Shown here: piece by piece, positions 15,423 through 25,358 of the stretch
How positions within the stretch are numbered: position 1 is the first letter of the stretch
How the letters are laid out: every line of letters begins with the position of its first letter
Origin: JADJDM01 sp044352985
GTDB lineage: Bacteria > Bacteroidota > Bacteroidia > B-17B0 > Aurantibacillaceae
DNA: 64,000 nt
Direction: 5' to 3'
Assembly (NCBI GenBank): GCA_044352985.1
Contig: JBILCU010000007.1
Location: 134,524-198,523, forward strand
Translations under genes and position numbers: made by a program
Notes under the pieces: model-generated
Databases searched by the model: none
The model's input: the letters and a program-made list of their open reading frames with translations, nothing else
Told to the model about the DNA's origin: nothing

Positions 15423-18400
15423 ATTAATTTGGGTTTTAGTTTTTGTTTTAGCCTATCGTTTTTTTTCTTTTTCTCAAACAGCTGCAAGTTGTCCATTTAT
15501 TACTCCTGTTGCTAATCCGGCAACTATTTGTGTAGGTCAATGTTCAAATTTAACAGCAACAGCATTATTAACCAAAACAACTACTACTTATTCTGTACAA
15601 TCTATTCCTCATGCACCACCTATTTCTTATACTGCAACAGGGGGTAATCCTGTTTCTGTAGGTACAGATGATGTTTGGAGTCCAACTATTAATTTACCTT
15701 CAGGTTTTAATTTTTGTTTTTATGGTAATGTGTATAATAAAATTTTAATTGGATCAAATGGAAACTTAAGTTTTGATTTAGCTGATGCAAGTGGTTTTTG
15801 TCCTTGGAATTTTAGTACAGGCACCACGCCTCAAAACCCTAATTGTCCTTCGGCAGCCCTAGTTCCAATGGGAAATATATTTGGTGTATATCACGACATA
15901 GATCCAAGCAAAGGCTCACCAAGAGGTACTGTTAATTGGTATATTTCTGGGAGTGCTCCATGCAGAAAGTTTATTGTTGTGTATAATAATATGGCTCATT
16001 TTGGTACTTCATGCTCTGCAAATACATATCGTTCTACTCATATGATTGTATTACATGAATTAACAAACTATATTGATGTTTATGTTAATTCTAAACCATT
16101 ATGTACCGGCTGGAATAATGGTAACGCAATTATTGGAATTCAAAATCTTAGTGGAACTCAGGGAATTGCTGCGCCTGGAAGAAATACAACACCTGTTTGG
16201 TCTACTACCGCACCAGAGGCTTGGAGATTTTTGCCAAATGGCACCAATAATTACTCAATAACTTGGACGGGACCAACAGGTACATTGGCTACAAATACAT
16301 TGGGCGCAATTAATGTATGTCCAACTACAAATACTACATACACGGCCTCAATTAGTATTACTAATTGTGATAATGCTGTTTATACTTTTACAAATACTGT
16401 TGCTGTAAACGTAAATGCGTCAACAACCCCAACATTTAATTCTGTAAATCCAATTTGTCAGGGGGCAAATCTTTCTTCCTTACCAACCACATCTACTAAT
16501 GGCGTAAATGGTTCATGGTCGCCCGCAATAGACAATAATGCCACCACAACTTATACATTTACACCTACAACAACTTGTGCGGCGACAAACACTCTCAGTA
16601 TAGTTGTTACCCCTACGATAACACCTGTTTTTACTCAGGTTCCTGCTATTTGTGCAGGGGATGCACTAGCATCGTTACCTATTACCTCTAACAATACCAT
16701 TAATGGTAGTTGGTCGCCGGCAATAAATAGTGCTTCCACCACAACTTATACATTTACTCCAACTTCTGGGCAATGTGCAAATCCAACTCAAATGACAATT
16801 TCAGTCAATAATAATACCTTGCCTACATTTACACAGGTTCCTGCGCAATGTCAAGGTACAGCAATTTCAGCTTTGCCTACAACTTCTAATAATGGTATTA
16901 TTGGATCTTGGTCACCCACAATAAATAATAGTTCTTCAACCACTTATACTTTTACACCCAATGTCAACCAATGTGCTATTGATAATCAAATGACTATTTC
17001 GATTACTCCGAATATCAATCCCACTTTTAATTCGATCAATCCAATTTGTGAGGGCGAACCAATTAATTTACAAGCTACATCAAATAATAATTTTTCCGGA
17101 ACATGGTTGCCCGCAATTAATAATACAGCTACAACAACTTATACGTTTACTCCTAATACAGGTCAATGCGCCACTACATCAACGCTTTCAGTAGTAGTAA
17201 ATCAGCCAATTGTTCCTCAAATAACAGGCACCAATACTATTTGTAATGATGAATCAACTACACTTACTGCATCTAATGCAACTACTTACACTTGGACTCC
17301 TTCTGCTAATTTAAATACATCAACAGGTGCCAGTGTAGTTGCCAGTCCTTCTGCTAATACAAATTATTCTGTTTCTTCAACCGATCAGAATGGATGTATT
17401 TCAAGCGCAAGCTTTAGTGTAACTGTAAATCCGATACCAGTTTTAAGCACTGTAACCAGTCAAACTATTTGCGCTGGTCAAAATACGTCTGCAATCACAT
17501 TTAATTCTAGCGTAACAGGAACAACTGTAAACTGGATAAATAACCAAACAAGTATTGGTTTAGTTGTTAGTGGAAATGGTAATGTGCCTTCATTTAATAG
17601 TATAAATGCTGGAACTGATCCAGTTACTTCCACAATTATAGCAACTCCTACAGCATCTGGTTGTTTAGGTCAACCACAAACGTTTTCAATAACAGTAAAT
17701 CCTATTCCTGTCTTAAGCTCAATAGGTTCTCAAACACTTTGTTCTGGTCAGAATGTAAGCTCAATTGTTTTTAATTCATCAGCAAATAATACTACTATAA
17801 ATTGGACAAATTCAAATGCATCTATTGGATTACCTTTTAGTGGAACAGGTAATTTGCCAGGCTTTACAGCTACAAATATTGATCCTGCACCAATAATTGC
17901 GTCAATTTCAGCAAGTCCTTCAGCTAATGGTTGTAACGGATTACCAATTACATTTACGATTACAGTAAATCCATTTCCAGTATTAACCGCAGTTAATAGT
18001 CAAACTATTTGTGCTGGTCAAAATATTGCCCCCATCAACTATACATGTAATGTAACTAGTGCTACTATAAATTGGACTAATACTGAAACAACAATTGGAT
18101 TAACTGCAAATGGTATCGGAAACATTGCAGTTTTTTCAGGTGTTAACACTGGCACTTCACCTTTAACCTCAACAGTTACCGCAACACCAACAGCAAATGG
18201 CTGCCCTGGAACATCTGTTACATTTTCAATAACAGTAAAGCCAGTGCCTACTTTGAATTCAATTAATAATCAAACGGTTTGTGCGGGTGAGCCCGTGAAC
18301 GGTATTTTATATACAACAAGTTTATCCGGAGCAACAGTTAGTTGGAGTAATTCAGAAATAGGTATTGGATTATCAGCTAACGGTACAGGAGATATAACAG

Positions 18401-20376
18401 GATTTAATGCTTTAAATTCCGGAAATACAACTTTAACTAGTGTAATAAATGCAACTGCATCTTTAAGTGGGTGTAGCGGAGTGCCTCAAACATATACAAT
18501 TATTGTTCATCCAATCCCAGTTTTAACAGCAATAAACAGCCAAACTTTATGTGCTGGGGAAACAGTAAGTGCAATTAATTATTCTTCTACAGTATCAGGA
18601 AGTTTAATTAACTGGAATAACACTGAAAGTGGAATTGGTTTACCATTAAGTGGAACTGATAATATTGCATCATTTACGAGCACTAATACTGGAAATTCAC
18701 CTTTAATTGCAATTATTACCGCAACACCAAGTGCGAATACATGTAGTGGATTATCACAAACATTTACCATTACCGTTAATAATCAAGTATTGCCTGATTT
18801 TACTCAAGTTCCTGCAGTTTGTGATGGTGGAGTTTTAAATCCGTTGCCTTTAACTTCCACCAATAATGTTACAGGTGTTTGGTCACCTTCCATTAATAAT
18901 TCTACAACCACAACGTATACTTTTACTCCAACTGTTGGTCAATGTGCCACAACAACAAATATGACGATTGGAGTGGGTTCTAATATAGTACCTATATTTG
19001 ATCAGGTAAACCCAATTTGTGCCGGCGGAATTTTGTCTGATTTGCCAACTGTATCTAATAATGCATTAACAGGTAGCTGGAATCCACCAGTTGACAATTT
19101 TATAACTACAACGTATACGTTTACTCCAACTCCAGACCAATGTGGATTAACAACACAAATGACTATACAAGTAAACCTGCCTGTTACCCCTCAGTTTACT
19201 CCTATAAATCCATTTTGTGCAGGAGAAATTATAGGAGCATTATCTTCAACATCAGATAATGGAATTACCGGATTATGGTTGCCGCCAATAAATAACTTAA
19301 CTACTACTACTTATACTTTTACTCCTTCGGGAGGAACATGCGCAACTGTTGCTACTACGCAAATTTTAATTTACCCAAAACCATCTTTGTCGGATATAAC
19401 TCCAACTGATGAAACATGTGGTGCTTCTAATGGAGTTTTAACAGTTAATAGCATCAATGGTGGAACAACTCCTTATCAATACAGTTTAAACAATGCCGCA
19501 TTTGTTTCATCAAATTCATTTACAACACTTATTTCTGGAACTTATGTGATAATTGTAAAAGATGCTAATTCATGCTCAGACACTATAACAACAAGCATTA
19601 CCAATTATCCCGGACCAACTGCAGCACAACTATCAACTACAGATGCTAATTGTGGTTTAGCAACTGGTTCAATAACCGTAGACGGAGTTAGTGGAGGAAC
19701 TGCTCCTTATCAGTACAATTTTAATAATACTGGGTTCACTTCTTCTCCAACAATAAATCAATTAAATACTGGTAATTTTTCAGTAATAATTAAGGATGCA
19801 AACGGATGTATGTTAGATTCAATAATACAAGTTACAGGAGACGGTCAGGTAAATGCAGATTTTACCTTAACTCCTTTAATAGGAACAGTACCTGTTTGGG
19901 CAAGCTTTACTAATACATCATCTACACCGTCTGCACAATTCATCTGGAATTTGGGATTAACTACTATTGATACTGTTGCATTTCAGCCTAATCCTCAAAT
20001 TTATGATGTGTATGGAACCTATGCAATTACATTAATTGCAACAAATGGTAATCCTGCATGTAATGATACTGTGGTAAAATTTTTAAAAGTAGAGTTAGAT
20101 CCATTTATTATTGTGCCTAATATTTTTTCTCCTAATGGTGATGGAAACAACGATGAGTTTTTTATTCAATCAAGAGGATATATTGATTTAAAAGTCACCA
20201 TATTTAATAGATGGGGTAACATCATTAATTCATTTGATGGTGTATTAGGCAATTGGGACGGAAAAGATTCAAGTGGTAATGAAGTTTCAGCAGGGACTTA
20301 CTATTATTTCATATCCGGAAAAAGATACGATTCTGAACCATTTGAAGCACATGGATACATGATGTTGGTGAGGTAA
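15409..20376 (+). CDS. Giant T9SS type B surface protein with 66-residue WSP-TTTYTFTP repeats, PKD-like and SprB repeats
   Basis: The ATG at 15409 gives 1655 residues with a proper signal peptide (MRTTK, then a hydrophobic core to FFSFSQ); a GTG three codons upstream is less likely. Residues ~85-280 form a globular N-terminal domain of NIDO-like appearance (IGSNGNLSF, HDIDPS, NAIIGIQNLSGTQG). Seven ~66-residue repeats with GSWSPxInn..TTTYTFTP occur in blocks of four (16.43-17.2 kb) and three (18.79-19.38 kb). Between the blocks lie five ~93-residue PKD-like repeats (SQTICAGQ). Two SprB repeats, a PKD domain and a type B (gliding-motility-associated) sorting domain follow (VPNIFSPNGDGNNDEF, ending GYMMLVR). 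It probably acts as an adhesin or surface matrix protein. Confidence 0.9.
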   Translation: MRTTKLIWVLVFVLAYRFFSFSQTAASCPFITPVANPATICVGQCSNLTATALLTKTTTTYSVQSIPHAPPISYTATGGNPVSVGTDDVWSPTINLPSGFNFCFYGNVYNKILIGSNGNLSFDLADASGFCPWNFSTGTTPQNPNCPSAALVPMGNIFGVYHDIDPSKGSPRGTVNWYISGSAPCRKFIVVYNNMAHFGTSCSANTYRSTHMIVLHELTNYIDVYVNSKPLCTGWNNGNAIIGIQNLSGTQGIAAPGRNTTPVWSTTAPEAWRFLPNGTNNYSITWTGPTGTLATNTLGAINVCPTTNTTYTASISITNCDNAVYTFTNTVAVNVNASTTPTFNSVNPICQGANLSSLPTTSTNGVNGSWSPAIDNNATTTYTFTPTTTCAATNTLSIVVTPTITPVFTQVPAICAGDALASLPITSNNTINGSWSPAINSASTTTYTFTPTSGQCANPTQMTISVNNNTLPTFTQVPAQCQGTAISALPTTSNNGIIGSWSPTINNSSSTTYTFTPNVNQCAIDNQMTISITPNINPTFNSINPICEGEPINLQATSNNNFSGTWLPAINNTATTTYTFTPNTGQCATTSTLSVVVNQPIVPQITGTNTICNDESTTLTASNATTYTWTPSANLNTSTGASVVASPSANTNYSVSSTDQNGCISSASFSVTVNPIPVLSTVTSQTICAGQNTSAITFNSSVTGTTVNWINNQTSIGLVVSGNGNVPSFNSINAGTDPVTSTIIATPTASGCLGQPQTFSITVNPIPVLSSIGSQTLCSGQNVSSIVFNSSANNTTINWTNSNASIGLPFSGTGNLPGFTATNIDPAPIIASISASPSANGCNGLPITFTITVNPFPVLTAVNSQTICAGQNIAPINYTCNVTSATINWTNTETTIGLTANGIGNIAVFSGVNTGTSPLTSTVTATPTANGCPGTSVTFSITVKPVPTLNSINNQTVCAGEPVNGILYTTSLSGATVSWSNSEIGIGLSANGTGDITGFNALNSGNTTLTSVINATASLSGCSGVPQTYTIIVHPIPVLTAINSQTLCAGETVSAINYSSTVSGSLINWNNTESGIGLPLSGTDNIASFTSTNTGNSPLIAIITATPSANTCSGLSQTFTITVNNQVLPDFTQVPAVCDGGVLNPLPLTSTNNVTGVWSPSINNSTTTTYTFTPTVGQCATTTNMTIGVGSNIVPIFDQVNPICAGGILSDLPTVSNNALTGSWNPPVDNFITTTYTFTPTPDQCGLTTQMTIQVNLPVTPQFTPINPFCAGEIIGALSSTSDNGITGLWLPPINNLTTTTYTFTPSGGTCATVATTQILIYPKPSLSDITPTDETCGASNGVLTVNSINGGTTPYQYSLNNAAFVSSNSFTTLISGTYVIIVKDANSCSDTITTSITNYPGPTAAQLSTTDANCGLATGSITVDGVSGGTAPYQYNFNNTGFTSSPTINQLNTGNFSVIIKDANGCMLDSIIQVTGDGQVNADFTLTPLIGTVPVWASFTNTSSTPSAQFIWNLGLTTIDTVAFQPNPQIYDVYGTYAITLIATNGNPACNDTVVKFLKVELDPFIIVPNIFSPNGDGNNDEFFIQSRGYIDLKVTIFNRWGNIINSFDGVLGNWDGKDSSGNEVSAGTYYYFISGKRYDSEPFEAHGYMMLVR

Positions 20377-21417
20377 TTAGCTTAGAATACTGCCCCCAGA
20401 TACAATATTTAAACAGCATTTTAATACATCTCCCATGTTGATGCACGATTTAAAATTGTTGTTTTTGTAAAAATCAGCTAACTCATTCTTTAATTGATAA
20501 GTTTTTTCAGGAGTTGATAATTCGTCCTCAATCATACAATTTAAAAGTTGACTAACTCTGTATGTTGAGGTTTTGATTCTTCTTGCAATTAAAGATCGTT
20601 CTTCTGATTGATACTGCTGAACTGATTTAGGGTTAAGGTGTTTTTTACATAATTCTACAAAGGCATTATTCTCTTTAAAAAATTGAGGCATGTATAAATT
20701 TTTTCTACCCTCATAACATTGCTGATCAAAGTCAATGGCTCTAATTCTGTATTGTGTATCTTCAAAATCAGGCGTTACATCTACCACGTAGTTGTAAGAA
20801 CGCATGTCGCCCAGTAATCTAACAAAACAACGTTCATTAAATTTTACAAACTCTTTTGCTAAGCGAATTTCGTTTAAATCAGAATCGTTGAGGTTATTTT
20901 TCATGAATTGATCACCTGGAATGCCAACAATATGTTCTTCAATTAATGTTTGTTGGTTTACAAAATAATTAATGCGATTAGGAGATAAAATATGTTCCCA
21001 CTCTAATCCGTAAATGCGAGAAGCGTCTGCGTATTTTATGTAATAATAATCGTGGTTATCGTTATAATTGTTTACAATTTTAATTCTAAATGGTTTTGAA
21101 TTTCCGAAAGTGCAATAATCTATTCGGTCAACGTGTAAGTGATCCATAACATGCACATCGCCATTTGTTTTGAGGCTTGCATAAATGCCAGTTAGCTCTC
21201 TGTTTAACTCAGCCATTTCAGAAGGTTGGTAAGCAACAGAAAGCCATAAAGTATCTTCTCCTTTTTTGTCGTAGAGTGGAATGGCGCTATCGAAACGAAG
21301 CAAATCATCGTATTGAAGGTAGATGTTTTGCTTGCGTCCCATTTCACCCAACAGTTTATTTAAATTGCTGGAAAGTTTAAATGGTATTTTCTTTTTTTGA
21401 GGAGATGTTTTGCTCAT
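20377..21417 (-). CDS. Conserved-looking cytoplasmic protein of unknown function
   Basis: The ATG at 21417 (MSKTSPQKKK) gives 346 residues; an in-frame TTG at 21426 is less likely. No signal peptide or membrane span. It is a mixed alpha/beta protein. The segment RCFVRLLGDMRSYNYVVD, followed by YRIRAIDFDQQCYEG, recalls the catalytic-loop and IDFD metal-binding arrangement of protein-kinase-like folds, but no full kinase signature is seen. It is the last gene of a tight three-gene minus-strand unit (gaps of 15 and 7 nt) and meets the preceding type B gene stop to stop with no spacer. Confidence 0.65.
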   Translation of the reverse strand: MSKTSPQKKKIPFKLSSNLNKLLGEMGRKQNIYLQYDDLLRFDSAIPLYDKKGEDTLWLSVAYQPSEMAELNRELTGIYASLKTNGDVHVMDHLHVDRIDYCTFGNSKPFRIKIVNNYNDNHDYYYIKYADASRIYGLEWEHILSPNRINYFVNQQTLIEEHIVGIPGDQFMKNNLNDSDLNEIRLAKEFVKFNERCFVRLLGDMRSYNYVVDVTPDFEDTQYRIRAIDFDQQCYEGRKNLYMPQFFKENNAFVELCKKHLNPKSVQQYQSEERSLIARRIKTSTYRVSQLLNCMIEDELSTPEKTYQLKNELADFYKNNNFKSCINMGDVLKCCLNIVSGGSILS

Positions 21418-21432
21418 GCAATTCAATCAGAA

Positions 21433-21960
21433 TTATGCGTTCAAAGATTTTAGTTTTTCGAATAAATGGAGACGTGTACCTTCGATTAAGGTTTTATTAA
21501 TATGTTTTGATTTCGCACCTTTTTTAAGTAATTCAATGCCTTTTTCAAGATCATCCTTTGAACTAAAATTCTCTATTTGTTCCAATACCGTTAATGCTTC
21601 TAATGAAACAAATACATCCTCATTTAATGATAAATCAAAAAATAAGCTTGAATGTTTGCCGAAATCCAGCCCACTTTCCCAACATAAAGCAATTAATTTT
21701 GATAAATAGCTTTTGTTTTCAGGGTTTATAATTAAATCAATCAGTGTGCCTTGAGATGAGCTATCTTTTAATGTTTTTAATAAATCAGCTTTATCACTAT
21801 CAATTAAAGCTAGGATTGTTTTAGCTAAACCTACTTTCTTTTTTTTATTTTTTGCGATTGGCTCATCGGTATTTTCATTGTTTAAAATAATAGTACTGTA
21901 GTTTTTATCATCAAACAATTTTTTTGGATCTATATCCGGGATTTCTTTTTTATTTTCCAT
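21433..21960 (-). CDS. Helical protein of unknown function
   Basis: 175 residues. A charged, low-complexity N-terminal ~45 residues (includes AKNKKKKVG) is followed by helical pairs (SKLIALCWESGLDFGKHSSL, NEDVFVSLEALTVLEQIE, DLEKGIELLKKGAK) that look like HEAT or armadillo-type solenoid repeats. No signal peptide. It is the middle gene of a three-gene operon, 7 nt from the upstream gene and 15 nt from the downstream one. The HEAT-like reading is a guess from periodicity. Confidence 0.65.
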   Translation of the reverse strand: MENKKEIPDIDPKKLFDDKNYSTIILNNENTDEPIAKNKKKKVGLAKTILALIDSDKADLLKTLKDSSSQGTLIDLIINPENKSYLSKLIALCWESGLDFGKHSSLFFDLSLNEDVFVSLEALTVLEQIENFSSKDDLEKGIELLKKGAKSKHINKTLIEGTRLHLFEKLKSLNA

Positions 21961-21967
21961 AGTAGAT

Positions 21968-22270
21968 TTAATTTAATGAAAGGTGAGGAAAGCCGCTATG
22001 AATGCTATCATGAAAAGCCAATTCATGTATGTCTGGATTCATGAATTTTATAAGTGGAAAAGTAGCTAGTACATCCATTACTTGTTTTTCATTTTCAGTC
22101 TCCATTACTATCCATAGTTTTGATCGGTCAATAGCCAAACTATACGATTGAATTACACCTTCGTTCATTAATTCATCAACTAGTTTTCGCTGTTTTGGGA
22201 TAAGTACAAAAAATTCAGGTTTAAATGTATCTTTTAATTGAATGTCAATCAAAAAGTTTTTTTTGTTCAT
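21968..22270 (-). CDS. Dimeric alpha-beta barrel protein resembling muconolactone isomerase
   Basis: 100 residues with a ferredoxin-like pattern: strand (FLIDIQLKD), helix (KQRKLVDELMNEGVI), strand (QSYSLAIDRSKLWIVMET), helix (NEKQVMDVLATFPL), strand (MNPDIHELAF). Spacing and the LATFPL..F segment resemble the muconolactone delta-isomerase/YciI-like superfamily, which includes many non-catabolic members. No catechol-pathway gene is nearby, so the actual role is unknown. It is the first gene of the three-gene minus-strand unit, with an imperfect -7 element (TAAATTCG, complement of 22293-22300) upstream. Confidence 0.6.
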   Translation of the reverse strand: MNKKNFLIDIQLKDTFKPEFFVLIPKQRKLVDELMNEGVIQSYSLAIDRSKLWIVMETENEKQVMDVLATFPLIKFMNPDIHELAFHDSIHSGFPHLSLN

Positions 22271-22399
22271 CTAAATAATTTTTAAAACGATGCGAATTTA
22301 AGCTATTTGTTTGAAAGTGTTTTTTATTGGCAAGATTTAATACGATTGTAATAATTAATTTTTTTAATTAACAATTATTTAAATGTAACTTAAAAAGTT

Positions 22400-22407
22400 T
22401 AAATTTG
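22400..22407 (+). promoter_or_regulatory. Predicted -7 promoter element of the yebC-family gene
   Basis: TAAATTTG matches the Bacteroidota -7 consensus. No clear TTG lies 19-20 nt upstream. The expected start site (about 22412) lies downstream of the in-frame TTG at 22405, which argues that the protein starts at the ATG at 22429 instead. Confidence 0.45.
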
Positions 22408-22428
22408 ATTTTGATTTTTTTAGATTTT

Positions 22429-23142
22429 ATGGGAAGAATATTTGAAAAACGAAAGCATAAAATGTTTGCCAGATATGCAAAAATGGCAAAGGCATTTACC
22501 AGAATAGGAAGAGAAATAGTTATTGCAGTAAAGGCTGGGGGGCCAAATCCTGATTCGAATTCACGATTAAGGGCTGTTATTCAAAATGCAAAATCGATTA
22601 ACATGCCTAAGGATAGGATTGATAATGCAATTAAACGCGCTACTGAAAAAGATTCAGCTAATTACGAAGAGGTTATTTATGAAGGATATGCTCCGCATGG
22701 TGTGCCTGTATTGGTAGAAACTGCTACAGATAATCCAACACGAACTGTAGCAAATGTTCGAATGTTTTTTAATAGGGGGGGGGGAGCACTTGGTACCAAT
22801 GGTTCTGTGAGTTTTATGTTTGAACGAAAAGCAATGTTTAAGGTAAGTTCTGTGGGTATGGATAAAGATATGATGGAGTTGGATTTAATTGATTTTGGTG
22901 CAGATGAATTGAATTGGGATGATGAAAATAATGACTTAATTATTCAGGTTGCATTTACTGATTTTGGCTCCATGCAAAAAGGATTGGAAGATAAAGGAAT
23001 TGAAATAAAAGAAAGTTCAAAAGTATTTTTACCAACAACTACAAAAGAGGTTACTGAAGAGCAAGAGGCAGAAGTGATTGCTCTGATTGAAAAAATGGAA
23101 GAGGATGATGATATCCTTGCAGTTTATCATAATTTACAATAA
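22429..23142 (+). CDS. yebC: YebC/PmpR family protein
   Basis: 237 residues from the ATG at 22429 (MGRIFEKRKHKMFARYAKM). The upstream in-frame TTG at 22405 overlaps the -7 element and would add non-conserved residues. Family features are AKMAKAFTRIGREI, NMPKDRIDNAIKRA, YEGYAPHGVPVLVE, TDNPTRTVANVR and a C-terminal acidic domain. YebC-type proteins have been described as DNA-binding regulators, and more recently as translation factors that relieve ribosome stalling. A run of ten G residues at 22775-22784 encodes part of the conserved RGGG motif, in frame as read. recJ begins 6 nt after the stop. Confidence 0.95.
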   Translation: MGRIFEKRKHKMFARYAKMAKAFTRIGREIVIAVKAGGPNPDSNSRLRAVIQNAKSINMPKDRIDNAIKRATEKDSANYEEVIYEGYAPHGVPVLVETATDNPTRTVANVRMFFNRGGGALGTNGSVSFMFERKAMFKVSSVGMDKDMMELDLIDFGADELNWDDENNDLIIQVAFTDFGSMQKGLEDKGIEIKESSKVFLPTTTKEVTEEQEAEVIALIEKMEEDDDILAVYHNLQ

Positions 23143-23148
23143 AAGTTC

Positions 23149-24852
23149 TTGCAAGCAAAATGGAAAATAAAAAAAACTTTTCGTTCATCATTAAATGATG
23201 AGTTAAGGCTTGCATTAAATATAGAAGAAAATATTGCCGAATTACTTCTTCAAAGAGGCATTACAGATTTTTACTCCGCAAAACAATTTTTTCGCTCATC
23301 GTTAGATGATTTACATGATCCTTTTTTAATGAAAGGAATGCATCTTGCTATTTCAAGAATTAATAAAGCATTATTGAAAAATGAAAAGATTTTAATTTAC
23401 GGAGATTATGATGTTGATGGGACAACTGCAGTAGCTTTAGTTTATAGTTTTTTTAAAAACTTCACTTCCAATATTGCATATTATATTCCGGACAGATACA
23501 TTGAAGGATATGGAATTTCAACGAGAGGTATTGATTTTGCAAAAACTAATAATTTTGGGTTGATTATAGCCTTGGATTGTGGAATTAAATCAGTTGATAA
23601 AATAGCTTATGCAAATTCTTTAGGTATTGATTTTATAATTTGCGACCATCATTTACCTGGCAATACTGTCCCTGCAGCCGTAGCTGTTTTAGATCCAAAA
23701 CAAGTGGATTGTAATTATCCATACAAAGAATTAACAGGTTGTGGTTTAGGTTATAAACTTTGCCATGCGTTTGAAAAATCAAATTTGCAAGAGACCAGTA
23801 TTCTTGATAATTATATAGATTTGGTGGCATTAAGTATTGCTGCTGATATCGTACCTATAACCGGTGAAAACAGAATTTTAGCGCATTTTGGGTTAAAGAA
23901 AATAAATTCTTTTTCACGTTCAGGTTTTAGGGCAGTGTTAAATCAAAGTAAAATTAAAAAAGAGTTTACTATTTCAGATTTGGTTTTTGTGCTAGGCCCA
24001 AGAATTAACGCTGCAGGAAGAATTGAACATGGAAGCAAAGCCGTTGAATTACTTGTTGCAGATACACCTGAACATGCGGAAGAAATTGCTAGACAAATTA
24101 ATTTAACCAATTCCATTCGTAAGGATTTAGATCAAAATATAACTCTAGAGGCTATAAAGTTAATTGAGTCGGATGAGGAAGCCCAAAACAAAAAAGCAAC
24201 TGTTGTTTATAATGAAAAATGGCACAAAGGTGTTGTTGGTATTGTTGCCTCTCGTTTGGTAGAAAAATTTTACCGACCTACAATTGTTCTTACGCATTCA
24301 AATGGTAAAATAACCGGTTCAGCAAGGTCAGTAAAAGATTTTGATGTTTATGAAGCAATTGAAGCATGTAGCGAGTTACTAGATCAATTTGGCGGGCATA
24401 AATATGCTGCTGGCTTAACTTTAGATCCTTCAAATATAGATGCATTTAAGTCAAAGTTTGAGCACATTGTTAGTTCTAATATTACTGAGGAAATGTTAAT
24501 TCCTGAGTTAGAAATTGATTTAAAATTGGAGTTCAATCAAATTAATGATAAATTCTATCGGATTTTAAAACAATTTGCTCCTCATGGGCCGGGAAACATG
24601 ATGCCTGTTTTTTTAAGTGAAACAGTATTTGATAATGGTTACGCACGTATAGTTGGTGTTAATCACTTAAAAATGGAGTTGTTTCAAAAAAATAATCCCG
24701 AGTTTAAAATTCAGGCAATTGCTTTTGATAAAGGCAACTATATTAATGATGTATTAAGTGGCAAATCATTTTCTATTTGTTATCAAATACAAGAAAATAA
24801 TTTCAATAACAGGACTACTATTCAGTTAATTATCAAGGATCTTATTTTTTAG
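23149..24852 (+). CDS. recJ: Single-stranded-DNA-specific exonuclease RecJ
   Basis: RecJ is a 5'-3' exonuclease on single-stranded DNA for recombination and mismatch and excision repair. 567 residues. DHH-domain motifs are YGDYDVDGTTA (Asp86, Asp88, Asp90), DCGIKS and CDHH (Asp166-His168), plus RINAAGRIEHG. The DHHA1 domain has GSARSVKDFDVYEA and QFGGHKYAAGL, and a C-terminal OB-like domain follows. There is no ATG near the start: TTG at 23149, giving MQAKWKIKK, lies three codons after an in-frame stop (the yebC stop) and fits the family N-terminus, so a TTG start is assigned. Probably co-transcribed with the yebC-family gene. Confidence 0.96.
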   Translation: MQAKWKIKKTFRSSLNDELRLALNIEENIAELLLQRGITDFYSAKQFFRSSLDDLHDPFLMKGMHLAISRINKALLKNEKILIYGDYDVDGTTAVALVYSFFKNFTSNIAYYIPDRYIEGYGISTRGIDFAKTNNFGLIIALDCGIKSVDKIAYANSLGIDFIICDHHLPGNTVPAAVAVLDPKQVDCNYPYKELTGCGLGYKLCHAFEKSNLQETSILDNYIDLVALSIAADIVPITGENRILAHFGLKKINSFSRSGFRAVLNQSKIKKEFTISDLVFVLGPRINAAGRIEHGSKAVELLVADTPEHAEEIARQINLTNSIRKDLDQNITLEAIKLIESDEEAQNKKATVVYNEKWHKGVVGIVASRLVEKFYRPTIVLTHSNGKITGSARSVKDFDVYEAIEACSELLDQFGGHKYAAGLTLDPSNIDAFKSKFEHIVSSNITEEMLIPELEIDLKLEFNQINDKFYRILKQFAPHGPGNMMPVFLSETVFDNGYARIVGVNHLKMELFQKNNPEFKIQAIAFDKGNYINDVLSGKSFSICYQIQENNFNNRTTIQLIIKDLIF

Positions 24853-24953
24853 TCTTCAAACTTTTCGAACATTTTTATCAAAAAATTTGTTTTTTTTATT
24901 TTATTTTTTATTTTTATGCCTTGTAAAATTTGTTTTTTTGACAAAAACTAAAA

Positions 24954-25358
24954 ATGAAAAATAAAATTTTTTGGTTTGCATTTATACTTAGTCTTGTGAA
25001 CCAGCTGTATTCACAACAAAATAAAATTATTGTCAAAAAAAAACAACATCTGATTTTTAATCAATCAGTCTCTTTTAATCCTAATATAGAAAGGTATTAT
25101 CGCGTTTTAGAATGTAAGTTAGGTTCTTCCTATTCTAAGCCTCAATTAGAAAAAATTCAATTAAGATTAATTCAAAATTTTTCCGGAGCCAAACTAATTC
25201 AGTCTGATTCAGAAAGTAAAATTGTTTTTATCACAAATAAAATGGCCTTGTTACCAACAAATGGAAGCATTCAAGAATATATTAAGTCTATACTTGTAGA
25301 GTTGAATTTGTATAATGGTTTTATTGAAATTAAAGAATACAATTTAGAGCTGGAGTAA
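24954..25358 (+). CDS. Small exported protein of unknown function (partner of a T9SS type B protein)
   Basis: 134 residues with a signal peptide (MKNKIFWFAFILSLVNQL, cleavage near YSQQ). The mature part is basic and mixed alpha/beta: IERYYRVLECKLGSSYSKPQ, QLRLIQNFSGAKLIQ, then GSIQEYIKSILVELNLYNGF. No domain is recognised, and it shows no obvious alignment to the small exported proteins at 14.9 or 28.9 kb. Its TAA stop overlaps the ATG of the giant type B gene by one base (TAATG), so translation is very likely coupled. Confidence 0.75.
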   Translation: MKNKIFWFAFILSLVNQLYSQQNKIIVKKKQHLIFNQSVSFNPNIERYYRVLECKLGSSYSKPQLEKIQLRLIQNFSGAKLIQSDSESKIVFITNKMALLPTNGSIQEYIKSILVELNLYNGFIEIKEYNLELE

